A stretch of 35,278 nucleotides of DNA from an uncultured Eubacteriales bacterium. Lineage in GTDB: Bacteria; Bacillota; Clostridia; Christensenellales; Aristaeellaceae. The stretch is taken from NCBI GenBank assembly GCA_900553295.1, contig USCR01000008.1, forward strand, positions 1 to 35,278. Direction: 5' to 3'. Positions 1 through 9,084 of the stretch are shown piece after piece. The position numbers and the translations under genes are program-made. The notes below the pieces were generated by a model, which made no database searches, was not told the origin of the DNA, and saw nothing but the letters and a program-made list of their open reading frames with translations. The number at the start of each line of letters is the position of its first letter. The stretch's first letter is position 1.

Positions 1-783
1 AAGCAGCCCACCCCCTTCGCCACGGAGAACGACACCCTCAACGGCGTCTCCATGCTGCTGGGCACCTTGGTCTCCGGCACGGCCCCCTGCTTCCACGACG
101 TGCGCACCTACTGGAGCCCCGAGGCCTGTGAGCGCGTCACTGGCTACAAGCCCGAGGGTGTGGCCGCCAATGGCTTTATCCACCTGATTAACTCCGGCGC
201 CACGGCCCTGGACTGCACCGGTGCCGCGCAGGGCAGGATGAAACCCTTCTGGGAGATGACCCAGGCGGACATGGACGCGTGCCTGGCGGCTACGGACTGG
301 TGCCGGGCCAATTACCAGTACTTCCGCGGCGGTGGCTTCTCCAGTCACTTCAAAACGCAGGCCGAAATGCCCGTTACCATGCTGCGCACCAACATTGTGG
401 AGGGCGTTGGGCTGGTTATGCAGATTGCGGAAGGCACCACGGTGACCCTGCCGGATGCGGTGCATGACGCCCTGGACAAGCGTACCGATCCCACCTGGCC
501 CACCACCTGGTTTGCTCCCCGCCTTACCGGTCAAGGCGCCTTCCGGGACGTGTATTCCGTCATGGCCAACTGGGGCGCCAACCACGGGGTTACCGTATAC
601 GGGCATGTGGGCGCGGAGCTGGTGACCCTGGCGTCCATGCTGCGCATTCCGGTGGCCATGCATAACGTGCCGGAGGAGAAGGTCTACCGGCCTCACAGCT
701 GGTCCGCCTTTGGCACCCAGGATACCCAGGCTGCGGATTTTGCTGCCTGCAAGCATTATGGTCCCTTGTATGGAAAACTTTAA
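1..783 (+). CDS. fucI: L-fucose isomerase, C-terminal part (5' end outside window)
   Basis: The reading frame is open from base 1 and gives about 260 residues, the C-terminal part of a family of about 590. FucI converts L-fucose to L-fuculose in the cytoplasm. Recognisable blocks are [18 protein letters not shown] near the left edge, [29 protein letters not shown], and the end [16 protein letters not shown] followed by MHNV and YGPLYGKL. The His in MHNV is the likely metal ligand of the family (by homology, not shown here). An internal ATG at 52 is not the start, because homology continues to the left edge. fucU follows after 19 bases, so the two are probably one operon for fucose use. The rest of the locus lies upstream and is not visible. 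Confidence 0.95.
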   Translation, partial: KQPTPFATENDTLNGVSMLLGTLVSGTAPCFHDVRTYWSPEACERVTGYKPEGVAANGFIHLINSGATALDCTGAAQGRMKPFWEMTQADMDACLAATDWCRANYQYFRGGGFSSHFKTQAEMPVTMLRTNIVEGVGLVMQIAEGTTVTLPDAVHDALDKRTDPTWPTTWFAPRLTGQGAFRDVYSVMANWGANHGVTVYGHVGAELVTLASMLRIPVAMHNVPEEKVYRPHSWSAFGTQDTQAADFAACKHYGPLYGKL

Positions 784-802
784 TGGATGGAGGTAGATAC
801 CC

Positions 803-1231
803 ATGCTTAAGCAAATCCCGCCGATTATCCCCCCGGAACTTATGAAGATCATGATGGAAATGGGTCACGGAGACGAGCTGCTGCTCTGTGACGGAAACTA
901 TCCCCGGAATGGCTCCCCCGAACGGTGCGTGCGTATGGACGGGCATGGCGTCCCGGAGATCCTGGACGCCATCCTGCGCTTCCTGCCCCTGGACGCCTAT
1001 GTGGAGCATCCCGCGCTGCTTATGGCCACCGGCCCCGAGGAGCCGGAACCCGAGGTATGGCGCACCTACCGGGAGATTGGCGCGCGCTACGAGCCGGACG
1101 GCCTAAGGGAAGCACAGCTGGAGCGCTTTGACTTTTACGAGCGCGGACGCAAGGCCTATGCCTGCGTAGCTACCGGGGAGACGGCGCTGTATGCCAATAT
1201 CATACTCAAAAAGGGCGTTGTGAAGCTGTAA
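803..1231 (+). CDS. fucU: L-fucose mutarotase (FucU/RbsD family)
   Basis: This 142-residue protein belongs to the RbsD/FucU family, which interconverts the alpha and beta anomers of L-fucose and so feeds fucose isomerase. The family pattern is clear: LKQIPPIIPPELMKIMMEMG, then GHGDELLLCDGNYP with the conserved His-Gly-Asp, and the C-terminal FDFYERGRKAYACVATGE and LYANIILKKGV. The start ATG follows a GGAGG at about 787-791. It sits 19 bases after fucI, which supports coupled expression. Length is normal for FucU. A bidirectional terminator-like hairpin lies about 90 bases downstream, so fucU is probably the last gene of its operon. Confidence 0.95.
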   Translation: MLKQIPPIIPPELMKIMMEMGHGDELLLCDGNYPRNGSPERCVRMDGHGVPEILDAILRFLPLDAYVEHPALLMATGPEEPEPEVWRTYREIGARYEPDGLREAQLERFDFYERGRKAYACVATGETALYANIILKKGVVKL

Positions 1232-1320
1232 GGCAGCGCACCACGCAGAATCAGGACGAAGTATGGTTGGCTGAATGGGATTCCTCGAGAAAGCGGTTTT
1301 CGCGCATTTCTTGACACGCA

Positions 1321-1363
1321 AAAAATGGCCGGGAAAGCTGTGGCGCTTCCCCGGCCATTTTTT
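1321..1363. terminator. Bidirectional terminator hairpin between fucU and the minus-strand oxidoreductase
   Basis: An A-run, a GC-rich stem (AAAAATGGCCGGG pairing with CCCGGCCATTTTT, one bulge) and a T-run give a hairpin with U-tracts on both strands. It lies between two convergent genes and can end both. Confidence 0.85.
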
Positions 1364-1372
1364 ATATAGGCG

Positions 1373-2659
1373 TTATGCCAGCGTTTCCTCCTCCGTGGCG
1401 TTTTGCCGCATCAGTTTGGTAATACGGGCCATGGAGGACAGGTCGTCCAGCAGGATGGCGCCGCGCAGCAGCCCGTCGCAGAACCAGTAGCGGGCATAGC
1501 TGTCCGGCTTTTTCCCGGGACGGGTGACCACCTTGTAGGTCCGGTTTTCCTTCCCGCAGTCGCCCATGGAAAACAAGGTTGTTTTCAGCGCATTAAGCAC
1601 CAGCGCTCCGCTCTCCGGCGGGCAAACGGCATCGCCGCCCGCGGCATTGGTCCCGGCGGTACGGCCCTGATTCTGCGCTTCGCCCCACAGCGCCATATTC
1701 ACACCGTTCAGCTCCGCGCAATCCCCGCAGGCGAAAATGTCAGGGTCACTGGTGCGCATGTGGTCGTCCACGGTGACGGCCCGACCGCAGGCCAGTCCGG
1801 CTGCTTGCGCCAGCTGCACATTGGCCCGCACGCCCGCGGAAACCAGCACAATCTCCGCGGGGATCTCGGAGCCATCCGCCAGAAGCACGGCTTCCGGCGT
1901 GATTTGGGTAATGTTGGCGCCCAGCTTTACGTCCATGCCCAGGGCGGCCAGGCGCTGCGCCAGCAGTGCCGAAGTGCCCGTGTCCAGCTGACGGCCCATG
2001 AGCTGGGGCGCAACCTCCATTACCGTCACTTTTAGCCCCAGCTGCTGCATGGCCCATGCGGCTTCCAGCCCCAGCACGCCGCCGCCGATGACGGCCGCAG
2101 TGTGGGCCTGCTCCGCTTCCTGGCGTACCTTGCGCGCATCGGCCAGGGAACGGATGGCGGTGACATGGGGCAGGTTGCTGCCCGGAATGGGCGGTACAAA
2201 GCACTGAGCGCCCAGGGCGTAGATCAACCGGTCATAAGCCATGGTCAGTCCGCCGCGGCAGTGCACTTCTCGTGCGGATGGATCAATGGCGGTTACCTCT
2301 TCGCCGGTAAGCAGGAAAATGCGCTGCTCCGCATACCAGCTTTCGGGATGCAGCATCAGCTTGCTCTCATCCAGGGAGCCGGATAACCCTTTGGTGAGCA
2401 TGGGCCGGGCATAGGGGGGAACCGACTCCCCGGCCAGCATAACAATGGAGCAGCTGGGGTCCTGCTCCCGAATGGCCTGGGCGGCAGATACCGCGGCAAT
2501 GCCGCCGCCCAGCACCAGAAAACGCCGGTTTGTTCCTTGGGGCGTTGCGGATGTTTCTTCCAGGGGAACAAAGTGCTCCGGGCCTACGCCGCACACGGGG
2601 CAAACCTTCACACCCGCTTCAAACACCGCGCCGCATACCAGACACTTGACCATAGCCAT
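1373..2659 (-). CDS. FAD/NAD(P)H-dependent oxidoreductase with N-terminal rubredoxin-like domain
   Basis: The 428-residue protein has a short N-terminal zinc or iron knuckle (CLVCG near residue 6 and CPVCG near residue 22), as in rubredoxin-like domains, joined to a pyridine-nucleotide disulphide oxidoreductase fold. FAD binding is seen at LVLGGGIAAVSAAQA, NAD(P)H binding at AAVIGGGVLGLEAAWAM, and the second flavin motif at DIFACGDCAE. Such proteins pass electrons from NAD(P)H to rubredoxin-type partners, often for oxygen or peroxide defence in anaerobes; that role is inferred. The start is the ATG at 2659, nine bases after AGGAGG (2669-2674). An in-frame TTG at 2668 touches the ribosome site and is rejected. 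It is transcribed divergently from the transglutaminase gene. Confidence 0.88.
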   Translation of the reverse strand: MAMVKCLVCGAVFEAGVKVCPVCGVGPEHFVPLEETSATPQGTNRRFLVLGGGIAAVSAAQAIREQDPSCSIVMLAGESVPPYARPMLTKGLSGSLDESKLMLHPESWYAEQRIFLLTGEEVTAIDPSAREVHCRGGLTMAYDRLIYALGAQCFVPPIPGSNLPHVTAIRSLADARKVRQEAEQAHTAAVIGGGVLGLEAAWAMQQLGLKVTVMEVAPQLMGRQLDTGTSALLAQRLAALGMDVKLGANITQITPEAVLLADGSEIPAEIVLVSAGVRANVQLAQAAGLACGRAVTVDDHMRTSDPDIFACGDCAELNGVNMALWGEAQNQGRTAGTNAAGGDAVCPPESGALVLNALKTTLFSMGDCGKENRTYKVVTRPGKKPDSYARYWFCDGLLRGAILLDDLSSMARITKLMRQNATEEETLA

Positions 2660-2689
2660 GGGAATCAACCTCCTGTTCTGTCAGGAATT

Positions 2690-2698
2690 AGTATACCA
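2690..2698 (-). promoter_or_regulatory. Extended -10 promoter for the oxidoreductase gene
   Basis: On the minus strand TGGTATACT gives a good -10 (TATACT, 2690-2695) with an upstream TG, an extended -10. No convincing -35 was found. It lies about 30 bases upstream of the ATG. Confidence 0.5.
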
Positions 2699-2755
2699 AA
2701 TTCATGGCGGAGTGAAACGTAAACCCATTGAAGAATTTGCCTCAAGACGGGGGAA

Positions 2756-2784
2756 TGGACATCCCGGGCAAAACGCGGTATAAT
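2756..2784 (+). promoter_or_regulatory. Promoter of the transglutaminase-nfo-Nudix-YkuD-LysM operon
   Basis: TGGACA (2756-2761), a 17-base spacer and a perfect TATAAT (2779-2784) form a housekeeping-type promoter. Its predicted start near 2791 rules out the upstream in-frame ATG at 2787 as the start of the next gene. Confidence 0.8.
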
Positions 2785-2822
2785 GGATGCAATGTTTCGT
2801 CACCAGGGAGGAGGCGTATGCC

Positions 2823-3905
2823 GTGGTGAAGCGATGGGCGCTGGCGGTGGGGATGGCGGTGATGCTGTGTTTTTCCGCGGCCCAGGCAACACCGGCTACG
2901 CCCTATGACCCGGAACTGATGCTGTGGTATCCCGCGCTGACGGCGAAACAGCAAACCATCTTTGATCTGTGCTATGCGGCTGCCGTGCAGGGACAGGAAA
3001 GCGTACCGCTTCCACCGGGCAGCAGCTATACCGATGCTTGCACGGCCGTGGACGCCCTTTTGCTGGATTGCCCGGAGCTCAGCTGGCTAAGCCGGTACTA
3101 TGCCGTCCGATATTACCAGCAGGCACCGGACGTGGCCACGCAGGTGACCCTGCGCTTTAACGGTGATGCCGGTGAAACGGCACACCTGATCGCGGCCCGG
3201 GCGCTGGCGGAGGCATCCGGAGCGGAGGAACCCTGGACACGCGCCCTGGCCATCCATGACGCCCTGTGTGAAACCGTGACTTATCAGGAGGGTATACGAG
3301 CCCACGACGCCTATGGAACCCTGACGGAGGGCAAAGCGGTGTGTGAAGGGTACGCGGGGGCGTATGCCCTGGCCTGCCGCCTGGCGGGTATCCGCTGCGG
3401 AGTGATTACCGGCACCGCGGTGCAGGAGGACGGCACAGCAGTGAATCACGCCTGGAACCTGGTGGATTTCGGCGATACCGCCATGCTGGTGGACGTAACC
3501 TGGGACGACCAGGAAAGCCTGGGAAGAACGGAGCACAGCTACTTCGGCTTAACGGATGCCTGGGCGGAAGCCGACCACCGGGAGGAAAGCACGCTGGTGC
3601 GCCCCGCCTGTCAGGATATGGGGCTGAACTGGCACGTGCGCCAGGGCATGGCCCTGGAGGCTATGGACGCGCCCGGGCTGCAGGCGTGGTGGGAAGATAA
3701 ACTGGCATCGCTACGGGACGGGGATACGGACACCGTGGAGGTGCGCTTCCTGGACGCGCAGACCTTCGCGCTCTTTCTGGAAAATCAGGAGGAATGGTTG
3801 GACCAATTCAACCAGCGCATGGGCCTGCAGGGCCTGTATGGCCGGTGGACCATCCTGGTCACGGAGGCTCAGAAGATTTTTTCCATGACCATGCTTTCAC
3901 CGTAA
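2823..3905 (+). CDS. Secreted transglutaminase-like (cysteine protease fold) protein
   Basis: A transglutaminase-like core carries the expected Cys-His-Asp triad: Cys about 174 in KAVCEGYAGAYA, His about 209 in VNHAWNLV, and Asp about 224 in MLVDVTWDD. A basic N-terminus (VKRW), a hydrophobic stretch and an AQA cleavage-like site suggest a signal peptide and export. Bacterial members are usually peptidases or cell-envelope proteins rather than true cross-linkers; the substrate is unknown. The start is taken as GTG 2823, eight bases after the GGGAGGAGG (2806-2814); GTG 2826 is an alternative. The ATG at 2787 lies at the transcription start and cannot be used well. It is the first gene of a likely operon that also encodes an L,D-transpeptidase and a LysM protein, which fits envelope work. 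Confidence 0.85.
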   Translation: MVKRWALAVGMAVMLCFSAAQATPATPYDPELMLWYPALTAKQQTIFDLCYAAAVQGQESVPLPPGSSYTDACTAVDALLLDCPELSWLSRYYAVRYYQQAPDVATQVTLRFNGDAGETAHLIAARALAEASGAEEPWTRALAIHDALCETVTYQEGIRAHDAYGTLTEGKAVCEGYAGAYALACRLAGIRCGVITGTAVQEDGTAVNHAWNLVDFGDTAMLVDVTWDDQESLGRTEHSYFGLTDAWAEADHREESTLVRPACQDMGLNWHVRQGMALEAMDAPGLQAWWEDKLASLRDGDTDTVEVRFLDAQTFALFLENQEEWLDQFNQRMGLQGLYGRWTILVTEAQKIFSMTMLSP

Positions 3906-3973
3906 GGCACCATTTTTGCACCACAGGATGACGGGAACGCCATCCTGCCGGATGTACCAAAGGAGAGGAATCC

Positions 3974-4804
3974 ATGCTATTACTGGGTTGTCACCTGTCC
4001 GCTGCCAAGGGCTATGCGTATATGGGCCGGGAGGCAGTGTCGATTGGTGCGAACACCTTTCAGTTTTTCACCAGAAATCCCCGGGGTGGAAGCGCTAAAG
4101 CGCTGGACCCCGAGGACGTGACCCGCTTCCGCGATTTTGCGGCCCAGGCGGGTATTCCCGTGATACTGGCCCATGCGCCCTATACATTGAACGGATGCTC
4201 CGGGGATGAGAACGTCCGGCGCTTTGCCAGGGAAACCATGGCGGATGATCTCCGCCGTATGGAGGCCACGCCCGGTAACCTGTACAATTTCCACCCCGGC
4301 AGCCATGTGGGCCAGGGGGTGGAGGCGGGCATCACGCTGATTGCGCAGATGCTCAACCAGACCCTTTTCCCGGAAATGACCACCACGGTACTGCTGGAGA
4401 CCATGGCCGGCAAGGGCAGCGAGGTGGGCGGCCGCTTTGAGGAGCTCAGGGAGATACTGGACCGGGTGGAACTCTCCGCCAGGATGGGCGTGTGCCTGGA
4501 CACCTGCCACCTGAACGACGCGGGATACGACGTGGCCGGGGATCTGGACGGAGTGCTCACCGCCTTTGACAAGGTCATCGGCCTGGAGCGGGTGCGCGCC
4601 GTGCATATCAACGACAGCAAGAATCCCCTGGGCGCGCGGAAGGATCGCCACGAGAGAATCGGCGAAGGGTTCCTGGGGCTGGAAGCCATTGTCCGGGTGA
4701 TGACACACCCGGCGCTGCGGGATAAGCCCTTTTATCTGGAAACTCCCAACGAACTGGACGGGTATGCCCGGGAGATTGCCCTATTGAAGGAGCGCTGCGC
4801 ATGA
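3974..4804 (+). CDS. nfo: Endonuclease IV (AP endonuclease)
   Basis: Endonuclease IV cuts DNA at abasic sites and removes 3' blocking groups during base excision repair. The 276-residue length is typical. The three-zinc ligand set of the family is visible: His67 in LAHAPYTLN, His in NFHPGSH, Glu in [15 protein letters not shown], Asp and His in [13 protein letters not shown], His, Asp and His in [17 protein letters not shown], and Glu in FYLETPNE. The start ATG follows AGGAGAGG closely. The last four bases (ATGA) overlap the start of the Nudix-HAD gene, so the two are translationally coupled and probably share a DNA-damage or oxidised-nucleotide role. Confidence 0.97.
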   Translation: MLLLGCHLSAAKGYAYMGREAVSIGANTFQFFTRNPRGGSAKALDPEDVTRFRDFAAQAGIPVILAHAPYTLNGCSGDENVRRFARETMADDLRRMEATPGNLYNFHPGSHVGQGVEAGITLIAQMLNQTLFPEMTTTVLLETMAGKGSEVGGRFEELREILDRVELSARMGVCLDTCHLNDAGYDVAGDLDGVLTAFDKVIGLERVRAVHINDSKNPLGARKDRHERIGEGFLGLEAIVRVMTHPALRDKPFYLETPNELDGYAREIALLKERCA

Positions 4805-5817
4805 GAGTATCCGCCGGGCTTTGCTTTCAGGGGGAACGCCTCTGGATTTTTCAGCGGGGACCGGGACGGCGCAACGCCGGACTGTGGGAATTTCCCGGGG
4901 GCAAGGAGGAGCCGGGGGAAGATCCCGCCGCCTGCCTGGTCCGGGAGCTTGGGGAGGAATTGTCCCTGCAGATCTCACCACCCCAGGCGGTGCATACCGC
5001 CCGATGGGATGGCATGGATTTCACGTTTCTGCGTTGCCGGGCGCTGAATACCCCACAGCTTACCGAGCATGCGGACAGCGCCCTGGTTATGCCCCGGGAA
5101 CTGCTGCAATATGACTTTTGCCCGGTGGATGCCCCGGTGGCCCGGGCGCTGGCGCTGCATGCGCCGCCCCTGCGGCATTTCTTCTGGGATCTGGATGGTA
5201 CGGTGCTGGATACCTATCCGGGCATGGTGGGATGCTTTTGTCGGGCAGCGGCGGGCTTTGGCCTGAAAGCCGCGCCGGAGGATGTCCTCGCGCTGATGAA
5301 GGATAGCCTTTCCGTGTGCGTTGCTACTTATGCGAACCGGGGCGGGTTATCCCCCGAGGCGCTGCTGGCAGCTTTCCGGGAGGAAGAACGCCTGCTTCCC
5401 CCGGAGGCGGTGCGGCCGGTGCCCGGTATTCCCGAGACGCTGGAAATCCTGCGCCAGGGGGGCGGGCACCATTACCTGGTTACGCACCGGGATGGCCTGG
5501 CCCGGGCCTATCTGCGGGCCAATGGACTGGAAGGCATGTTTACGGATGTGATTACCAGCGAAAGCGGCTTTCCCCGCAAGCCTGCCCCGGACAGCCTGCT
5601 GCACCTGATGCGGGTGCATGGCCTGCTGCCGGAAGCCTGCGTGATGATTGGAGACCGTCCCCTGGATGTGGAGGCGGGCGCCAACGCGGGCATGCTGGGA
5701 TGCCTGCTGGACGCGGAGGGACGATTTGACGGGTATCCGTGTCCCTTGCGTGCGCGCAGCGCTGCGGAATTGCCTGAACTGCTGGTCCCTGAACCATTGC
5801 TACCAAGGAGGTTATGA
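4801..5817 (+). CDS. Nudix hydrolase (MutT-like) fused to HAD-family phosphatase
   Basis: Two enzymes in one 338-residue chain. Residues 1 to about 125 are a MutT-like Nudix domain with [12 protein letters not shown] and the box Gly34-x5-Glu40-x7-Arg48-Glu49-Leu50-x-Glu52-Glu53 (the usual final Gly is Ser). Residues about 126-330 are a HAD phosphatase: motif [10 protein letters not shown] (Asp130, Asp132), motif II Thr in YLVTHRD, motif III Lys in PRKPAPD, motif [13 protein letters not shown]. By family, the first half could clean up oxidised dNTPs such as 8-oxo-dGTP, and the second could remove a phosphate from a nucleotide or phosphoglycolate; phosphoglycolate is also a 3' damage product. 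It overlaps nfo by four bases. Substrates are inferred. Confidence 0.9.
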   Translation: MRVSAGLCFQGERLWIFQRGPGRRNAGLWEFPGGKEEPGEDPAACLVRELGEELSLQISPPQAVHTARWDGMDFTFLRCRALNTPQLTEHADSALVMPRELLQYDFCPVDAPVARALALHAPPLRHFFWDLDGTVLDTYPGMVGCFCRAAAGFGLKAAPEDVLALMKDSLSVCVATYANRGGLSPEALLAAFREEERLLPPEAVRPVPGIPETLEILRQGGGHHYLVTHRDGLARAYLRANGLEGMFTDVITSESGFPRKPAPDSLLHLMRVHGLLPEACVMIGDRPLDVEAGANAGMLGCLLDAEGRFDGYPCPLRARSAAELPELLVPEPLLPRRL

Positions 5818-5818
5818 C

Positions 5819-7639
5819 ATGCGCCATCGCCTTTTTCTCCTGCTGCTGTGCTTGTCCTTCCTTTTCGGAATTACCGCGCTGGCGGAGGACACCGGACGCC
5901 TGACGCTGATGCCGGTAACGGAAACCGTTCGGCCCGGTAAGGGAATTACCTTGAGCTACTATGCCCCTGCGGCGGGTGTGGCGTCCCTGCAGCTGGTGGA
6001 TGCCTATGAGCAACCGGTGCTGCCGGTGGACCCCGCCCATGAAACCGTGGCGGGCTACAATGAATTGATCTGGAACGGCACCTATGAGGGCGAGCCCGCG
6101 CCCCAGGGCGAATACGCCCTGACCCTGCGCCTGGGGGACGAAACCGTTTCCACGTCCATTGTCATCGGCCCCTATGCCCCGTACCTGAATCATATTGATC
6201 TGGATAACGGCACGGCGGCTCCTGGCAGGCCCGCCACCGTGAGCTTCACCGCCAGCCAGGCCGGGACGCTGAGCTGGGGCGTCTATGTGAACGAAGTGTA
6301 TCAGCCCTTGGGCTCCATGGCGGTGGAAGCCGGGGAAAACAGCGTCAGCTGGGACGGCCTGGTCAATGGCCAGATGCTCATGGACGGCGCATACGCTTTT
6401 GCCTTGACGCTGACGGATGAAACGGGGTTCTCCTCCAATGAGGAGCATGTGACCGTGAGCCTCTCCGGCTTTATCACCCCTTCGCCCTCTCCCACACCGG
6501 TGCCCACGCCCAGCCCAACGCCAACTCCCAGTCCCACGCCGACCCCTACGCCTACGCCCAGCCCCACACCCACGCCAACGCCCAAGCCTTTTACGCCCAC
6601 CTACACCAGCCAGGATACATCGGATACATCCCTGAACTACTGGACACTGCCCATGGACATCACCAATGAAGAGGCGGTATGGGAAGTGCTCATGCAGCCC
6701 ATCACCGTGGTGGACGGCAATGAAAAGTCCTTTGTCTATCTCCGGGCGGAACCCAGCGAGGATGCCGAGGCGGTGGGGGAAATCACCTGCTCCACCCAGG
6801 GCGTCCATGTGCTGGAAAACCTGGAGAACGGCTGGAGCCGGGTCGAGGCCTATTCCAGCTCCTTTGCGGACAGCAAGGTGAAGGCATACGCGGAGTTTGT
6901 AACAGGCTATCTGCCCACGGACAAGCTGGTGGTCAAGGAACCCGCCACGGAAATTGGCCTGGTGGTGGATAAGCTGACCCAGCGGCTCTATGTGTTCCAG
7001 GATGGAAAGCTCTTTTCCACCCTGCTGTGCTCCACGGGTCTGGTGAATGATGACCAGCCCTGGAATGAAACCATGTCCGGGGAGTATTTGCTCACCAGCG
7101 CGGTGGGGGCGTTCCCCAGCGGTAACATGACCTGCGCCATGGGCATCCGCTTCAACGATGGGGACATCCTTCATGAGGTGCCCTATATCGAACGGGCGGA
7201 CGGAACCAAGAACTATGGGTATACGGAGCCCGACCTGGGCACCAAGGCCAGCCACGGCTGCATCCGTGTGCAGCGCAAGCGCACGCCCGAGGGTGTGAAC
7301 ATGACCTGGCTGTGGAACAACCGGCAGAAGAATACCAAGCTGCTCATCTGGGAAGATTGGCCCGGACGGCAGATTCCCATTCCCGAGGATGACTTTACCC
7401 TGTACTACAATCCCGATGGCGGACTGTATTATCACAGCCAGGCAACCTGCTACAGCTATAATGGCGACGGCATGACGCCCTTTACCTATGGCGAGCTGGA
7501 TACGGAGCCCTTTGCCTCCCTGGAACGCTGCGAGTACTGCACACCGGTGCTGCGCAAGGCGGAATATGAGGAAATCAACGCCAGATACGCCGCCTTGGCC
7601 CTGGAGGAAGAGAACGGCACAGCGGCACAGGAGGATTAA
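5819..7639 (+). CDS. Secreted L,D-transpeptidase (YkuD) with SH3-like domain and Pro-Thr linker
   Basis: This 606-residue exported protein begins with a signal peptide (MRHRLFLLLL..., cleavage near ALA-ED). Residues about 35-215 look like two Ig-type (FlgD-like) beta domains. A linker of repeated PTP/SPTP spans about 220-262. An SH3-like domain (VYLRAEPSEDAEAVGEI) follows at about 295-365. The catalytic YkuD domain (about 375-520) ends with the SHGCIRV motif, giving the active Cys481 and His479. L,D-transpeptidases make 3-3 cross-links in peptidoglycan or attach proteins to it. The C-terminal 90 residues have a CYSYNG and CEYC pattern of unknown role. Start ATG 5819 is seven bases after AAGGAGG (5805-5811); the frame is open further upstream but inside the Nudix-HAD gene. 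Confidence 0.93.
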   Translation: MRHRLFLLLLCLSFLFGITALAEDTGRLTLMPVTETVRPGKGITLSYYAPAAGVASLQLVDAYEQPVLPVDPAHETVAGYNELIWNGTYEGEPAPQGEYALTLRLGDETVSTSIVIGPYAPYLNHIDLDNGTAAPGRPATVSFTASQAGTLSWGVYVNEVYQPLGSMAVEAGENSVSWDGLVNGQMLMDGAYAFALTLTDETGFSSNEEHVTVSLSGFITPSPSPTPVPTPSPTPTPSPTPTPTPTPSPTPTPTPKPFTPTYTSQDTSDTSLNYWTLPMDITNEEAVWEVLMQPITVVDGNEKSFVYLRAEPSEDAEAVGEITCSTQGVHVLENLENGWSRVEAYSSSFADSKVKAYAEFVTGYLPTDKLVVKEPATEIGLVVDKLTQRLYVFQDGKLFSTLLCSTGLVNDDQPWNETMSGEYLLTSAVGAFPSGNMTCAMGIRFNDGDILHEVPYIERADGTKNYGYTEPDLGTKASHGCIRVQRKRTPEGVNMTWLWNNRQKNTKLLIWEDWPGRQIPIPEDDFTLYYNPDGGLYYHSQATCYSYNGDGMTPFTYGELDTEPFASLERCEYCTPVLRKAEYEEINARYAALALEEENGTAAQED

Positions 7640-7641
7640 CC

Positions 7642-8070
7642 ATGCGGACATTTTTGAAGGTTGCCGCGGTGCTGATGCTGTCCTTCGGCGGGTATTATCT
7701 GCTCATGGGCTTGTCGGCCTTAATGGCCAGCGGCCAGATTGGCCAAGTGGCGCAATCCATGGATGAAACTATTGATCCCGCCCTGGCATCCCAGGCGACG
7801 GTGCAGCTGGGGCTGATGATGCTGAGCATTGGCGTGCTGGAGGGACTGGCAGGCCTGTTCGGCCTGTTGGGAGGAAAACGCCGGAAACTGCTGATCGCCT
7901 CCCTGGCCATTTCCGGGGTGATGCTGGTGGCAAACCTGGTGACGCTGGCCACCACGCCCTTTGACTGGGTCTATCTGGTGGAGCTTTCCTTGCCGGTGAT
8001 GCTGCTGGCGGCCGGAATTGGCGTGCTGCGCATGGGGCCGGAAAATCAACCGCCCCGGCTGCCTCGCTGA
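7642..8070 (+). CDS. Small integral membrane protein, four predicted helices
   Basis: I do not recognise a named family. The 142-residue chain has hydrophobic stretches at about 5-30, 55-77, 85-105 and 112-130, with a short polar loop (ASGQIGQVAQSMDETIDP) after the first and a positive loop (GGKRRK) between the second and third. A GGAGG ribosome site overlaps the end of the upstream transpeptidase gene and only two bases separate the two genes, so they are almost surely cotranscribed. The location between an L,D-transpeptidase and a LysM protein hints at an envelope function, but that is context only. Confidence 0.8.
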   Translation: MRTFLKVAAVLMLSFGGYYLLMGLSALMASGQIGQVAQSMDETIDPALASQATVQLGLMMLSIGVLEGLAGLFGLLGGKRRKLLIASLAISGVMLVANLVTLATTPFDWVYLVELSLPVMLLAAGIGVLRMGPENQPPRLPR

Positions 8071-8146
8071 AGGAGGCCGCCCCGGCCGCATGTATACCCA
8101 TGGACGCGCATATGCTTTTCCGAACGTGGAGAAAGGAGCGCGGGCC

Positions 8147-8908
8147 ATGACAGAGCAAAATGGCACGAAAGCACCGGCGGATAAGATTTGCGCCTATGAG
8201 TACACGGTAAAGCGGGGAGATAGCTTTTACTTGATCGCACACCGTTTGGGGGTTCCCTTGCGGGATCTGCTGGCGGCGAACGCTCAGGTCAACCCTGCCC
8301 GGCTAATGGTGGGGGATGTGCTGTGCATCCCCTTGGAGGAGGATGACAAACCCCAGGAGGAAGCGGAGACAGCCCCGCAACCCACGCCCACCCCGGAGGA
8401 GACGGCCCCGGAAGCGGCGCCGGCGCCTCAAACAACACCGGCGCCCCAAACAGGAACCACGCAAGGCTCCACCGCCACCTGGCCGGATACCCTGGAGGAG
8501 GAAATGGCGGAGCAGAACATGGCGGACGGCGCACTGGATCAACCGGCCTCTCCCGGCGAGGGCCCTGTAAAGGATGAGAATACGGTTTGCCCCGAAAGCA
8601 GCCGTTATGTACTCAAGGAAGGGGAAACCGTGGCGGACGTGCAGCTGGCCCGCGGGCTGACCTGGCACACCCTGGAAAGCGCCAACCCCAGCGCGGACCT
8701 GACGCAGCTGTCCGCGGGACAGGAAATCTGCGTGCCCCAGGAGAATGTCCCCTGCGAGCTACCGCGCACCATCACCCTGGGGGCGGAAGAAACCCTGGAG
8801 ACCGTTGCCCTGAAATATAACCTGTCCATGGGCGCGTTGCTCCGGGCCAATCCCTGCCTGGCCCCGGCAGACTTTACGCAAGGCGTTTGCATTGCTTTGC
8901 CCCAATAA
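8147..8908 (+). CDS. Triple-LysM-domain protein
   Basis: The 253-residue protein has three LysM units: about 15-62 (YTVKRGDSFYLIAHRLGVPL), about 146-190 (YVLKEGETVADVQLARGLTW) and about 203-250 (ITLGAEETLETVALKYNLSM). A Pro/Thr/Glu-rich low-complexity linker of about 80 residues separates the first two. LysM binds N-acetylglucosamine polymers such as peptidoglycan. No signal peptide is visible, so a cytoplasmic or spore-coat location is possible, as for other LysM spore proteins; this is inference. The start ATG 8147 is chosen because GAAAGGAG lies about 10 bases upstream and LysM homology begins soon after; the frame extends upstream without homology. It is the last gene before a strong terminator. 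Confidence 0.88.
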   Translation: MTEQNGTKAPADKICAYEYTVKRGDSFYLIAHRLGVPLRDLLAANAQVNPARLMVGDVLCIPLEEDDKPQEEAETAPQPTPTPEETAPEAAPAPQTTPAPQTGTTQGSTATWPDTLEEEMAEQNMADGALDQPASPGEGPVKDENTVCPESSRYVLKEGETVADVQLARGLTWHTLESANPSADLTQLSAGQEICVPQENVPCELPRTITLGAEETLETVALKYNLSMGALLRANPCLAPADFTQGVCIALPQ

Positions 8909-8913
8909 ATAGA

Positions 8914-8959
8914 CGCGGGAAGCTCCGCCGGAAGCGGCGGCTTGCTTCCCGCTCTTTTT
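8914..8959 (+). terminator. Strong rho-independent terminator after the LysM gene
   Basis: GCGGGAAGC (8915-8923) pairs with GCTTCCCGC (8944-8952). An inner CCGCC/GGCGG stem lengthens the hairpin, and TCTTTTT follows. It probably ends the operon that starts at 2756. Confidence 0.9.
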
Positions 8960-9006
8960 AAAAAAACGGCATAAAAACAACATTTTCCAGAAACATCGAA
9001 ATGATA

Positions 9007-9035
9007 TTGACATTGCCGGTTATGGGCATTATAAT
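9007..9035 (+). promoter_or_regulatory. Perfect consensus housekeeping promoter of the AraC-family gene
   Basis: TTGACA (9007-9012), exactly 17 bases, and TATAAT (9030-9035). Both hexamers match the consensus in every position. The predicted start near 9042 leaves a leader of about 43 bases. Confidence 0.9.
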
Positions 9036-9084
9036 GGACATAATTGATATTGTGTGTTCTGGTAACGCACCAAGGAGGAAGAAC

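Noticed and set aside
6301..6600. Minus-strand Gly-Val repeat frame
   Set aside because: Antisense of the PTP linker of the L,D-transpeptidase.
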